From Macrosoma leucophasiata (lineage: Eukaryota; Arthropoda; Insecta; Lepidoptera; Hedylidae), in NCBI GenBank assembly GCA_036365455.1, contig JAWQUS010000019.1, forward strand, positions 10,516,001 through 10,580,000: a DNA stretch of 64,000 nucleotides, in the 5' to 3' direction. Positions 48,590 through 58,794 of the stretch are shown in pieces; positions within the stretch are counted from its first letter, which is position 1, and every line of letters begins with the position of its first letter. The notes under the pieces were generated by a model, which saw nothing but the letters and a program-made list of their open reading frames with translations, ran no database searches and was not told the origin of the DNA. The translations under genes were made by a program, and so were the position numbers.

Positions 48590-51355
48590 CATCAATCAAT
48601 CATATCAGCCATAGGACGTCCACTGCTGATTATAGGCCTCCCCCAATGACCTCCATGTCGACCGATCGGAAGCGACGTGCATCCAGCGGGTACCTGCAGC
48701 CTTCACTAGGTCGTCGGTCCATCTTGCAGGTGGACGCCCTACGCTGCGCTTGCCGATATATGGTCTCCACTCGAGAACCTTTCTGCCCCAGCGGCTATCG
48801 GTTCTCCGAGCTATGTGCCCTGCCCATTGCCACTTCAGCTTGGAGATCTGCTTGGCTATGTCACCGACTTTTGTTCGCCTACGGATCTCCTCATTTCTGA
48901 TTCGATCCAGTAGGGAAACGCCGAGCATAGCCCTCTCCATTGACCGCTGAGTGACTTGGAGCTTTTGTACGAGACCCATAGTGAGAGACCACGTCTCGGC
49001 ACCGTAGGTCATCACCGGTAAAACGCACTGGTTAAAGACTTTCGTCTTCAAGGACTGCGGGATGTTTGACGAGAAAACGCTCCTTAACTTCCCGAACGCT
49101 GCCCAGCCGAGTTGGATTCGGCGAATGACCTCTTTCTCGAAGTTCGACCTGCCTAGTTGTATGATTTGCCCTAAATAGACGTAATCGTCGACAATTTCGA
49201 GCATCGAGTTCCCAACGGACACTGGAGTGGGCGATACAAGGTTATTGAACATGACCTCGGTCTTATTCATGTTCATTTTAAGGCCCACTCTTTGGGACAC
49301 TCGATTGAGGTCTTCGAGCATTGTTCTGAGATCTTCCAGCGACTCTGCCATGACTATAATATCGTCGAAAAACCGAAGGTGAGTGATGTATTCGCCGTTG
49401 ATATTGATGCCTAGTCCTTGCCATTCCAGGAGCTTGAAGGCGTCTTGCATTGGTGAAGAGCAGAGGTGAGATGACATCTCCCTGTCTTACTCCCCTCTGC
49501 AAAGGAATCGACTTCGTGCATTGGTCCTGTACTCGGACTGACATGGTGGCGTTTTTATACAGACACTTCAACACCTCGATATACCGATAGTCAATGTGGC
49601 AACGCTGTAAAGACTGCAGCACAGCCCATTTTTCAACCGAATCAAAGGCTTTCTCATAGTCCACGAACGCTAAGCATAATGGCCGGTTATACTCCTCGGA
49701 CTTCTGTATAACCTGCCGCAGCGTGTGTATGTGGTCTATGATACTATAGCCTTTTCGGAAACCGGCTTGTTCGGGAGGCTGGAAGTCATCAAACCTGCGA
49801 GAGAGACGGTTCGTGATCACCCTCGAAAACAGCTTGTAGACATGGCTCAGAAGCGAGATGGGTCTATAGTTCTTCAATAGGGCTTTATCACCTTTTTTTG
49901 AAGAAAAGCACCACCACGCCTCTGTTCCATGCTTCTGGCGTAGTACCTTCGAATAAGACGGAATTAAACAGCTTCTGAAGGACTTTCAGTAACGGTGATC
50001 CACCCGCTTGCAGAAGCTCTGTAGTGATTCCGTCCTCTCCAGACGCCTTGTTGTTCTTAAGCTGTTTGAGGGCCATCTTAATCACGTACAGGCTGATGTC
50101 CGGGATATCTTCGGTATAGTGTCGGGTTAATTTGGCTCTCGGGTCTCTGACCAAATCAGAGGCAGGTTGTGCGACCGAGGTATATAACTGCCCATAGAAC
50201 CTCTCGATCTCCCGCAATACCTCAGGCTTAGTCGACGCTTAACTGCCGTCCTCTGTCCTCAGCTGCATCAACCGGCTCTGTCCAATAGACAGATCCCTTG
50301 CAAACACTTTGGAGCCTTTACTTTGCTCTATCGTTTCCTCAACACATTTTGTGTTGAAGGATCTGATGTCGTGCCGCAAGGACTGTTGGATCTGTCTATT
50401 AAGTTGCCGGTATTTTTTAGCTTCATCAGAGGTCTGCAGTGTCATTGAGCGTCGTTCTGCCATAAGGTTGAGGGTTTGATCGGTGAGTTTCTGAGGTCTA
50501 TTTCGTCGGCGGGTTTTGAAGTATTTAGACCCCACCGAATGGACAGTTTCTACCAACCTGTCATTCATATCGTCCACTGAGATGCAATCCTCCAAGCAAG
50601 CAAAGCGATTTTCCAATTCGAGCTGAAAGCTCTCGGGGTTTTGTATGTGAGCAACAGTAGGTCGGAGTGTAGACTTCATTAGACGAGATCTTTCGAGCTT
50701 GATGTTTAAATTCAATGTGCCCCAAACCATTCGGTGATCACTTCCGGTTTTCACCCTGTGAATCACAGAGACATAATTGAATATGTGTTTGTTGGTGGTC
50801 ATAATGAAGTCTATCTCATTTTTTGTGCAACCGTCGGGGCTCATCCAGGTCCATTTCCTATGAGGCGGCTTCTTGAAAAAGGAGTTCATCATGAAGAGTT
50901 CCTCCTTCTCCAAAAAGTTGGCCAGCCTCTGGCCCCTAGGGTTCCGATGCCCACATCCAAATTGCCCCACTCTCAGCTCATTATCGCATCCCTTGCCCAG
51001 CTTTGCGTTGAAGTCTCCCATAACAACAGTGAAATACGTTTTGGAAGTATGTATGGCCCTACTGATGTCCTCATACATAGCTTCCACCTCGTCTTCCGGA
51101 TGTGCCGAGGTCGGTGCGTAGACCTGGATGACCTTCATGGAATATCTCTTGGATATTCTGAGTATCAGGTACGCGACCCTACTCGACACACTCGTGATGC
51201 ATTCAATGTTGTTAACGAGAGACTTGTGGACGATAAACCCGACACCACCTTGGGACTGCTGGTTGCCCTCCCGGTAGAAGAACAAGTTGCCAGACTTTAG
51301 GGTTATCGTGTCCTCTCCCTCTCTACGGACTTCAGATAGCCCTGTGTGTAGCTGC
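48590..51355 (-). mobile_element. RTE-type LINE, decayed, 5'-truncated
   Basis: 2.8 kb on the minus strand with endonuclease and RT in one original frame. The 3' end shows GTCCACTGCTG and ATAGGCCTCCCCCAATGACC (plus strand), common in lepidopteran RTE-type tails. The 5' edge abuts a Repeat-A1 copy at 51357. Confidence 0.9.
48605..51355 (-). pseudogene. RTE-type endonuclease-reverse transcriptase, broken
   Basis: Endonuclease (51340-50240): SEVRREGEDTITLKSGNLFF, VIQVYAPTSAHPEDEVEAMY, VVMGDFNAKLGKG, KNEIDFIM, TGSDHRMVWG, so the GDFN, NEID and SDH motifs are present; the first ~50 residues are lost. RT: NNKASGEDGITTELL, then a frameshift near 49880-49888, MKNYRPISLLSHVYKLFSRV, LAFVDYEKAFDSV (first Asp), RGVRQGDVISPLLF, a second frameshift near 49475, LRFFDDIIVMAES (FADD box as FFDD) and the C-terminal GRPPARWTDD. 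An in-frame TAA lies at 50239. Three lesions, so it is dead. The enzyme would nick DNA and copy the LINE RNA there. Confidence 0.92.
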
Positions 51356-51356
51356 T

Positions 51357-51622
51357 GTGACGGAGCTCGCGGACGTAGGCAGCACCGCAATACCTAATAT
51401 ACTTGCCGCTATATGGTAGTGTTCTGTACTATCGTGTTCCGGTCAGGTGGTAATGTACGGCCCTGTAATTTCCGGCACAGAGGCGTAACACCTTAGGCCT
51501 CAGGAGTGGTAACGCAACTGCACCTTGACCTGGGTCTTTGTGTGGGTATCTATAGGCTGCAGTCATCACTTAACATCAATGTGAACTGCATGCTTGTTTG
51601 CCTCTTTCATTACATAAAAAAA
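51357..51622 (+). repeat. Repeat-A1, slightly 5'-truncated
   Basis: GTGACGGAGCTCGCGGACGT to TTCATTACATAAAAAAA. Confidence 0.88.
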
Positions 51623-51623
51623 A

Positions 51624-52085
51624 CATATCAACTAAGGTCTCAGGGGTGACAACGCATCTGTATTTTGAACTCTGGTCTTAGTGTGAGTGTCTATAGGCTG
51701 CCTCATTGGCTCAGTGGTCGCAATCGCGATGGTGAAGCCTGAGGTCCTGGGTTCGATCCCCAGGTCGGGAAAACCTGTTATTGTGTACTATTTTCTCTGA
51801 AGAAATTCGCAGTAGTAGCCCAGAGTCTGGTCGTGCCTCGGAGAGCACGTAAAGCCATCGGTCCTGCGCCCTATCTCTCTCCGGTCGTGTCGGATTGCCG
51901 TCCCATAGGGCTATGAACGTGAGGGAATAGAGAGTGCACCTGTGTTTGCGCATACACTTGTGCACTATAATATCTCCCGCGCAGTTGGCTAGTCTCTGTT
52001 GAGATTGGCCGCCGTGACCGAAAATCGGTCTGGAGTACATAATTATAGGCTGCTGCCATCACTTAACATCAATGTGAACTGTAAG
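51624..52085 (+). repeat. Repeat-A2-like piece, split by a SINE
   Basis: 51628-51701 (AACTAAGGTCTCAGGGGTGA to TCTATAGGCTGC) and 52044-52085 (TATAGGCTGCTGCCATCACT to GTAAGCTTGTTTGC). Confidence 0.85.
51702..52043 (+). mobile_element. tRNA-derived SINE with TSD (third family)
   Basis: 342 bp flanked by TATAGGCTGC (51692-51701, 52044-52053). Head CTCATTGGCTCAGTGGTCGC (box A TGGCTCAGTGG) and GGTCCTGGGTTCGATCCCCA (box B). Body TGAAGAAATTCGCAGTAGTA, CTCTCTCCGGTCGTGTCGGA, CCCGCGCAGTTGGCTAGTCT. Only copy in the window. Confidence 0.9.
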
Positions 52086-52189
52086 CTTGTTTGCTAGTTT
52101 TGCCACCAATACCAAATACCAGGATGTTCCCTTTGTTTACTAAATAATATTTCAAAGCTATTTTACCGTGTACCATTTTTATTTTTTTC

Positions 52190-52325
52190 TGTACAAATCT
52201 TACCATGACTCTTCTTTAACTCAATTGGTCCAGTACTTTCAGAGACGGACAGACAGACAGATGCACGGGTGATCTTGTAAGGGTACCGTTCCTTCCTTTT
52301 GCGGTACGGTTTTTCCGGGACCCTA
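52190..52325 (-). repeat. Lepidopteran GTACCGTT repeat, reverse fragment
   Basis: ACTCAATTGGTCCAGTACTT, GACGGACAGACAGACAGATG, TTTTCCGGGACCCTAAAAAC. Related to 38910 and 57710. Confidence 0.6.
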
Positions 52326-53009
52326 AAAACAACACAATTAAAAAGCTCTTTGATACTCGTTAAACTAAAGCAAAGCGATAAAATGTTTGAACAGTATAAA
52401 ACATGGTTGGTCCAGAGCAAACAGGAGGAAGATAAAAAACAAACAGTCAGACAGACCATTCGTAAAATCCATAGTGCTCGCTTTTATGTTCGTACATTTA
52501 AATATGGATGTACCACGGGTTCTAGAAAGTGTCTTCAAAACTCACTTTTGATTCGGACGAACGTGCACCCACCACTAGTGATTCGAAAGTTGCGTTTTAA
52601 AAAAGAAAAAGAAAACATTGACCTCTATGTACTTAAGTACCAGTCAGGACTCTCCTCTTGGTAGCATGCTTTCAGATTTTTGCATTCAATTTACCACACT
52701 ATTCCATAGTAACATGACAGTTGACGTGTAAACATCTTACATAAATATCTCAAATCAAATCAAAAACAGGACCGGCTTCCCGGCGTCTTCTGTATATATT
52801 AATCTCATTGAAAAAAAAATAAAAACCCAAAAATAAATAAAACCCCTACTCTCAACTGCCAATGCGTGCCTCCACCGAAGTCCTAACTTAAGGATACCCA
52901 TCGCCGACCTGCATGGCAGGTCAGAAGACCAGGGGACCAGCCCCGGTGCTGCTTCCATGCCGGGAACGATCAACTGGAACCTGGTGGTGGTAGTAAAAAT
53001 AGATACGCG
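52326..53009. other. Unassigned stretch
   Basis: A 121-codon frame over 52299-52664 (ends VLKYQSGLSSW) has no recognisable motif and starts inside the preceding repeat. 52830-52990 looks like LINE-derived GC-rich sequence (CCGACCTGCATGGCAGGTCA, an 8-bp palindrome). I do not call a gene. Confidence 0.4.
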
Positions 53010-53087
53010 GGATGGGAAACAGCGTACGATAAAACTACCGTCACTGTGATCGCCAATCCGCCTGCCAAGCTTGGCGATTATGGCATA

Positions 53088-53459
53088 AATAAATAATGGC
53101 ACCCCTTGAAACGTCCCACTGCTGCGCACGAATCTCTCCCCTTATTTTTGGAGCTTACTCCACCACGCTGCTCCAATGCGGGTTACGGGTTACGGGTTAA
53201 CCCGCTGTCGGATGTTTTCAAACCGCCCATAAGGCCTTCGACAAGGTTTAACGACTGCTATATTTCGATAGCAACCGGAAGCGCGTTTTCGTGTTTCGGA
53301 TGGCACGTTAAGCCGTCGGGGCTTAACGTGCCATCCGAAACACGAAAACGCGCATTTTTTAATTTGCCACTAGCGGTCACCCTTCACACACCCGACCGCG
53401 CCGCTTAACTGAGGAGATCGCTTACGATCTACACCAGCCGCGGGGTTATGCGCGCTTCA
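53088..53459 (-). mobile_element. 5S-SINE with an internal inverted duplication
   Basis: Full-length copy with 8-bp TSD ATGGCATA. Head on the minus strand: GAAGCGCGCATAACCCCGCG, GATCTCCTCAGTTAAGCGGC, GGGTGACCGCTAGTGG. Contains the perfect 34-bp-arm palindrome at 53281-53353, absent from sister copies. Confidence 0.87.
53281..53353. repeat. Perfect 34-bp palindrome in a 5S-SINE
   Basis: Arms 53281-53314 and 53320-53353, loop GTCGG. Each arm contains TTCGTGTTTCGGATGGCACG or its complement. Other copies have only the right arm. Confidence 0.93.
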
Positions 53460-53560
53460 ATGGCATATTCTCCCTTAATGATGCACAACACTGTTGAGGG
53501 CGTCTTTGGGGAAGGTTTTGTCCAGCAGTGGACGTCTCTCGGCTGGAGTGATGTAATAAT

Positions 53561-53942
53561 GCCATCGAAAGTGGTCTCGATGATAAGCGACTTTGATGTG
53601 GGTCAATAGTAGGGGAATAGCAGTTGAAAATGAAAAGTCTTTAATACGTATGAACTTTTAAGCCATAATTCAGTGTTTCAAAACTCACGCTGCGTCTAAA
53701 AGTTGATGTGGTTCCTGAAAAAAAAAAACAGTTTATGTGCTATGCGTAATTATAAATTACGAAAAACATTTAACATGAATTGTTGAAGATAGTTCCTCAT
53801 GAGCAAATTCAACAATTGCTCGGGGCATCTTATCTTTGCTCCAGAAACAGCAAGTCATAAATAAAATGAGCGAGACCCAATCTCAATCCATTTTCGATAC
53901 TTCGTACCGTTTTTCCTAAAAGACGTTCCAATAATAAATTTG
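53561..53942. other. Spacer, nothing recognised
   Basis: No gene or repeat match. Confidence 0.45.
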
Positions 53943-54208
53943 CAGCATGCAGTTCACATTGTTGTTAAGTGATGACTGCAGCAAGATGATAGACACACAC
54001 ACGAAGACCAAGGTCAAAATGCAGATGCGTTACCACTCTTGAGGCCTAAGGGGCTATGCCTCTGCGCCGGAAATTACAGGGCCGTATATCACCACCTGAC
54101 CGGAACACGATAGTGCTGAACAGTACCATTTAGTGGCAAGTATAAAATATTAGGTAATGCGGTGGTGCCTATGCCTGCGATTTTCGTCACTGGAGATCTA
54201 TCACCAGT
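53943..54208 (-). repeat. Repeat-A1, 3' end lost
   Basis: GCAGCATGCAGTTCACATTG to GAGATCTATCACCAGTAAA. Confidence 0.85.
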
Positions 54209-54784
54209 AAAAAGTCAGATATTATAGGGATGCTGACAGCGGATCGAACAAATCGAACTGGCAATTGAAGCAGAGAATATGTAATAATATTATGTATAGA
54301 ATGGATACTTCGACGTCCCGCCCGATTTCCTCGCCTCACCCAACCTCCTCCCCTCTTATGCGTGACGTTTGGTATCCTCTACGTGCTACGCACACAGGTG
54401 TACGTGTAAATACACGTCACTGATTGATGTCTGCGTAATAGAGACCAAATCAAGCGTTTGTATGCAAGTTTGGCGGAGTGTCTGCGGCGTGATCGAACCC
54501 AAGACTTCAACGTAGTAATGGCCTGCTACCACTACACTACTGAGGTAGTTAAAAAGCTAAAAATTCTAAAAACCGTGAAGTCAGGCTGCCTAAAGGCTCG
54601 TATTTCCTGTAAACTTTCTAATGCTAAGGCAATAAAATAAAAAATGCCCATATACACGGTTGAATGGCCATGTGGTCGGGATGTCGATTTATTGGGCTAT
54701 TAAAGATCACAATTAACAGGTGACTGTTCAGGTGAAACCGCATGTCTGTGGGAGTTGGCAACAAATACAAATAAATATTGTTTA
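54209..54784. other. Spacer with a tSINE head
   Basis: 54485-54552 is the tSINE head in reverse (GATCGAACCCAAGACTTCAA, CCTGCTACCACTACACTACT). Otherwise nothing recognised. Confidence 0.5.
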
Positions 54785-54870
54785 CTAGCTGTGCCCACGA
54801 CTACGTCCGCGTAGATACTGAACAAAATATTTTGTTAAATTCTACACGGGGAATTATTCTAAGAATAATT
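54785..54870 (+). repeat. Helitron-like TTCGTCCG repeat, fragment
   Basis: TTTACTAGCTGTGCCCACGA, CTACGTCCGCGTAGATACTG. Confidence 0.6.
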
Positions 54871-54913
54871 CTACGCAGGCGCTAATTATGGGGATCTGCC
54901 AGTTACTCAAATC

Positions 54914-55218
54914 TTGAAATCCTACAAAGATTCCAAAATAATGTACTGAAAATAATATCCAATGCACCTTGGTTTACAAGAATAGCAGAAATTCACAAAT
55001 ACCTAAACATGCCAACCATTAAAGAAGAGGTTAATAAATATGCTACAAAGTATGTAGAAAGGCTCCAAAAGCTTACTCGTACAAACCAACTTGCTAGGAA
55101 CCTGGTTAGTATTGATGGCGAATTAATACACAGCCACCAGTCAAGCAAAAAAATATTATTATTGCGCATGAGCATCCGGTCGCATGCGTTTGGCCGTATA
55201 AATAGATTAGAGCAATAA
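54914..55218 (+). pseudogene. C-terminal part of Jockey-type reverse transcriptase
   Basis: Frame LEILQRFQNNVLKIISNAPW, FTRIAEIHKYLNMPTIKEEV, ATKYVERLQKL. Typical for the last ~90 residues of Jockey-clade RT proteins; same region as 246-420 minus. Catalytic part missing. Confidence 0.83.
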
Positions 55219-55280
55219 TTACAGAAAAAACATTAAAAAACAAGAATTGTGATTTAAAAAATAAATAAATAATAAAAATA

Positions 55281-55520
55281 TAAATAATGGCCACCCTTAA
55301 TACGTCCCACTGCTGGGCACGAGTCTATCCCCTTTTTGGCAGGAGGCTTGGAGCTTACTCCACCACGCTACTCCAATGCTGGTTGGTGGAGATACGGGTT
55401 AGTGGCCAACATTTTTGATTTGCCACTAGCGGTCACTCATCACATACCCGACCGCGCCCGTATCGCTTCACCGAGTAGATCGCTTACGATCTTTACCAGC
55501 CGCGAGGCCATGCGCGCTTC
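55281..55520 (-). mobile_element. 5S-SINE with internal deletion
   Basis: Minus strand: GAAGCGCGCATGGCCTCGCG, GATCTACTCGGTGAAGCGAT, GAGTGACCGCTAGTGG; then a deletion joining to GTTGGCCACTAACCCGTATC and the tail. Confidence 0.85.
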
Positions 55521-55535
55521 AATAACAAATTTGAA

Positions 55536-55851
55536 TACGTAACTTCACGCCTGTAATCCTCGAAGGGGTAGGCAGAGGTAAATGCATGCATTCAAGCATA
55601 CACGCAAACACCCACGATTCGCCGGTTACGTTTTGGCCCATGTAACAGGTGGCGAGCCTGTTGACATCTCCGGGCACATTACCAAACTTTGAGGTACTGA
55701 GAAATTTCCAGAAAATGGAAAAATCCCAATAGAACTAGAGATAAAGGCTTTTTCACCATTATCTCTGATAACCCCCTACCCGGGCATCGAACCCAGGACC
55801 TCAGCGTAGTAGTAGTGGCCTGCTACCACTAGGCTACCGAGGCAGTTAAAT
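55536..55851 (-). mobile_element. tSINE, full length
   Basis: ACGTAACTTCACGCCTGTAA to CCTGCTACCACTAGGCTACC, GAGGCAGTT. Boxes A and B intact on the minus strand. Confidence 0.9.
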
Positions 55852-56004
55852 TTGAATAATAATTACAAAATGTTATTGTTGTTGTTTATTGAGTTGAATA
55901 GAATAAAATTTATTTTTTTGCATTAAATAATAGAATTTTATTTCAATTATCCATCAACAGCATGAGCGAGTTTTCTTAAGCGAAAAAATATAAGTACTTA
56001 TTTT

Positions 56005-56395
56005 ATTTTTAAAGAAAAATGGAAAGAAAAATTTGACTTCAGGCGAGACTCGAACTCGCGGCCCACTGGGAATCTAGTCCAGCCGCTCTTCCAATTGAGC
56101 TACTGAAGTCCTGCCCGATTTGTCAAATCTTTCCTTCACATGTATTGCATTGCTTTATGGTAGCAGCAGCGCCATCTATTACCAACTATGCTAGTTAGGC
56201 AACCGATATAAAAGACTTTGCAGTTTATTGAATATCGTAAAGAAGTCGCTTTTACCCTCAGTCAATTGGAAGAGCGGCTGGCCTAGATTTCCAGTAGGCC
56301 GCGAGTTCGAGTCTCGCCTGAAGTAAAATTTTTCTTTCCATTTTTCTTTAAAAATAAAATATGTTTCACAAGCATGTGTTAATGCGAAATAATAT
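56005..56395. repeat. tRL: large palindrome with complete spacer
   Basis: AAAGAAAAATGGAAAG, minus tRNA-like unit (56035-56110), reversed spacer (GGTAGCAGCAGCGCCATCTA, TATGCTAGTTAGGCAACCGA, AAGTCGCTTTTACCCT), then a plus tRNA-like unit lacking its first bases (56258-56324), TTTCTTTCCATTTTTCTTTA and the tail. About 390 bp. Confidence 0.85.
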
Positions 56396-57015
56396 ACAAC
56401 AATTATTAAGGGTAAAAGCGACTTCTTTACGATATTCATTAAACTGAAAAGTCTATTATATCGGTTGCCTAACTAGCATAGTTGGTAATAGATGGCGCTG
56501 CTGCTACCATAAAGCAATGCAATAGATGTGAAGGAAAGATTTGACAAATCGGGCAGGACTTCAGTAGCTCAATTGGAAGAGCGGCTGGACTAGATTCCCA
56601 GTAAGCCGCGAGTTCAAGTCTCGTCTGAAGTCAATTTTTTCTTTCCATTTTTCTTTAAAAATAAAATATATTTCACAAGCATGTGTTAATGCGAAATAAT
56701 ATACAACAATTATTAAGGGTAAAAGCGACTTCTTTACGATATTCAATAAACTGAAAAGTCTATTATATCGGTTGCCTAACTAGCATAGTGGGTAATAGAT
56801 GGCGCTGCTGCTACCATAAAGCAATGCAACAAATGTGAAGGAAAGATTTGACAAATCGGGCAGGACTTCAGTAGCTCAATTGGAAGAGCGGCTGGACTAG
56901 ATTCCCAGTAGGCCGCGAGTTCGAGTCTCGCCTGAAGTCAAAGTTTTCTTTCCATTTCTCTTTAAAAATAAAATATATTTCACAAGCATGTGTTAATGCG
57001 AAATAATATACAACA
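56396..57015 (+). repeat. tRL tandem array, 307-bp period
   Basis: Two plus-oriented units. GGGTAAAAGCGACTTCTTTA occurs at 56410 and 56717; tRNA-like segments at 56557-56632 and 56864-56939; each followed by TTTCTTTCCATTT, TTTCACAAGCATGTGTTAAT. Units differ at a few sites (for example GTAAGCC/GTAGGCC). With 56258-56395 there are three tRNA-like segments in the same direction. Confidence 0.92.
56557..56632 (+). tRNA. tRNA-like segment (probably not a functional gene)
   Basis: ACTTCAG pairs with CTGAAGT (acceptor), GCTC with GAGC (D arm), GCGAG-type T arm with a 7-nt loop (here mutated in one arm base). The anticodon arm is poor: CTGGA-CTAGATT-CCCAG has an A/C mismatch, reading AGA, but there is no long variable arm as in tRNA-Ser. 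Cleaner copies are at 56864-56939 and 7046-7120. Confidence 0.35.
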
Positions 57016-57447
57016 ATATAATTACTTAGTTAAAGTTTTACTACTATAGGCGTTTTTTGCGCTGAATTTTATATTTTTCCTAATAACACACTTATATTCT
57101 AGTCACTCTAAAATATTAACAAGACTGTACAAATTTCCAACAATTTCCCATCAAGAACAGTGTATTCCGGAGCAAAGCAAACTCGAGTACAAAGTGAACG
57201 CTTTGCACCCGTGAAATGCAAATTTCAGGTATTTAGTTTTCTCAAAAGATGCACAGAAGATACCTTGAAGAATAGCTGCATTATCCACGTACAAGAGCTC
57301 AAATTAAGTTGTTATATAAAGAAACCTTACGTTTATAATTGGTACATTAACTTCTTGCAAAATCGTGGGGCATAAAATAGCAAGCTTATTAATGTTTTGG
57401 TTATGGTCCATGGTGAAATATAGAAATTTGGAAACGCCTTTCTTATA
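57016..57447. other. Spacer, nothing recognised
   Basis: A 71-codon frame at 57160-57375 has no recognisable motif. Confidence 0.4.
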
Positions 57448-57449
57448 TA

Positions 57450-57690
57450 ATAAAGGTGGCAAACAAACACGCAGTTCACATGCGTTGCCACTTCGGAGGC
57501 CTAAGGTGTTATGCCTCTGTGCCGGAAATTACAGAGCCGTACTTTACCACCTGACCGAAACACGATAGTGCTTACCACTACCATTTGGCGGCAAGTATAT
57601 TAGGTAATGCGGTGGTGCCTACGCCCATGAGCTCCGTCACTGGAGCTCTACCATCAGTGTCTCTGTGATAGTTATAACGGGGCAAATTCT
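57450..57690 (-). repeat. Repeat-A1 with internal deletion, then A2 scrap
   Basis: AAGGTGGCAAACAAACACGC jumps to ATGCGTTGCCACTTCGG; ends GGAGCTCTACCATCAGTG (57660). Then CTCTGTGATAGTTATAACGG (A2). Confidence 0.82.
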
Positions 57691-57709
57691 GATAATATAA
57701 CCTTTAATT

Positions 57710-57840
57710 TCAACTCAATTGATCCAGTATTTTCAGAGAAAATCGGTTGTGATAGACGGACAGACAAACAGACAGACAGACCCACGAGTGATCTTATAAT
57801 AGTTTTTCCTTTTGAAGTACTTGCGGAACCTTAAAATCCT
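57710..57840 (-). repeat. Lepidopteran GTACCGTT-type repeat, fragment
   Basis: AACTCAATTGATCCAGTATT, GACGGACAGACAAACAGACA, CTTGCGGAACCTTAAAATCC. Related to 52190. Confidence 0.6.
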
Positions 57841-57930
57841 TAAAAGCTAGGGAACACCTAAGAGTGAAATTACATAACGTTTAAGTATAAAAAATATCGT
57901 TTAAGAGTTGAATCTATACAAATAAATAAA

Positions 57931-58243
57931 ATTGGAGTGTCTGTTTGTAATATAAAAATAACTGCTTTTTACTAAATGCATATGTTTGTATACACGGTAC
58001 ATATACCAAAACAACATTTTTTACAATATTTGTCCGTCTGTCTGTCGTTCTGTCCGTCTGTTTGTTCCAGCTAATCTCGGGAAAGGCTCAACCGATTTTG
58101 ACGAGCCTTTCACTGGCAGATAGCTTATGTAATAAGGAGTAACTTAGGCTACTTTTGTACTAGCTGCGCCCCCGACTTCGTCCGGGTAGATACTGAACAA
58201 TCATAAATTCTCACGCGGACGGAGACGCGGGCACAGCTAGTAA
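57931..58243 (+). mobile_element. Helitron-like TTCGTCCG repeat, full copy
   Basis: TTGGAGTGTCTGTTTGTAAT, CCGTCTGTCTGTCG, GGCAGATAGCTTATGTAATA, ending GCGCCCCCGACTTCGTCCGG, then CGGGCACAGCTAGT. Matches 13213-13505 in reverse. Confidence 0.7.
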
Positions 58244-58794
58244 TAGAATAAATATGCTACAATTATATTTAATTTTGTAGTATGTTTGTCTCGTTAATAC
58301 GAGCGTAACAAGTTCCAAGTGTGTTGCGCAAATAGAGTAAAAATATAAATTAATATTAAGCTTAAAAATATAACATGAATGTCAACAATTTAACAGAAAT
58401 AATTTAGCCATAAACAACGCCTACAAGTTCAAAGACATGTAATTGTATACAAAAAAACATTTGATATTTTTGTAGCCCACAAAAAAAGGACAAAGACAAA
58501 TTAAAATCTCCCTAACTCACGTCGTCTGCAGGCGCGGCGCTAAAATCTGGTTTTATACTGGAAAAATCCGGTTAAATCCGCCCTGAGCTGGTGCCGGCCG
58601 ATCGGGTATGCTCTAATATATTAGACACAAGGACGAGAGATTCCGTTGGAGGTGGTATTTTAATTTCTACACTAAAATACTTTTTATAGGTAGCGTTCCT
58701 GTCGCTTTATAGGTGGCTTAAGGGGGTAGGAGTCACGACATTCACGTGTACCAGCAGATGGTAAAAGTACGCCTTTTTTACTTTATATTGAGAG
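58244..58794. other. Spacer, nothing recognised
   Basis: No gene seen. Confidence 0.45.

Larger units (their letters stand above)
53010..53560 (+). repeat. Repeat-B, split by a 5S-SINE
   Basis: 53015-53087 (GTACGATAAAACTACCGTCA, TTGGCGATTATGGCATA) and 53460-53560 (ATGGCATATTCTCCCTTAAT, CAACACTGTTGAGGGCGTCT, GTCCAGCAGTGGACGTCTCT). ATGGCATA is duplicated (53080-53087, 53460-53467). Confidence 0.83.

Noticed and set aside
48574..48900. Plus-strand open frame of 108 codons
   Set aside because: It is the antisense shadow of the RTE C-terminal coding region.
50734..51300. Plus-strand open frame of 188 codons
   Set aside because: Antisense of the RTE endonuclease, whose GDFN, NEID and SDH motifs are on the minus strand.
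51711..52040. 109-codon frame on the minus strand
   Set aside because: Entirely inside a tRNA-derived SINE with its own TSD.
53106..53408. 100-codon frame on the plus strand
   Set aside because: It runs through a 5S-SINE and its palindrome; no protein motif.
56864..56939. Functional tRNA gene
   Set aside because: Acceptor, D and T arms pair well but the anticodon arm is mismatched and the unit is part of a repeated palindromic element, so it is a tRNA-like repeat.
57160..57375. 71-codon frame MYSGAKQTRVQ...
   Set aside because: No recognisable motif, no supporting context, and such lengths arise by chance here.
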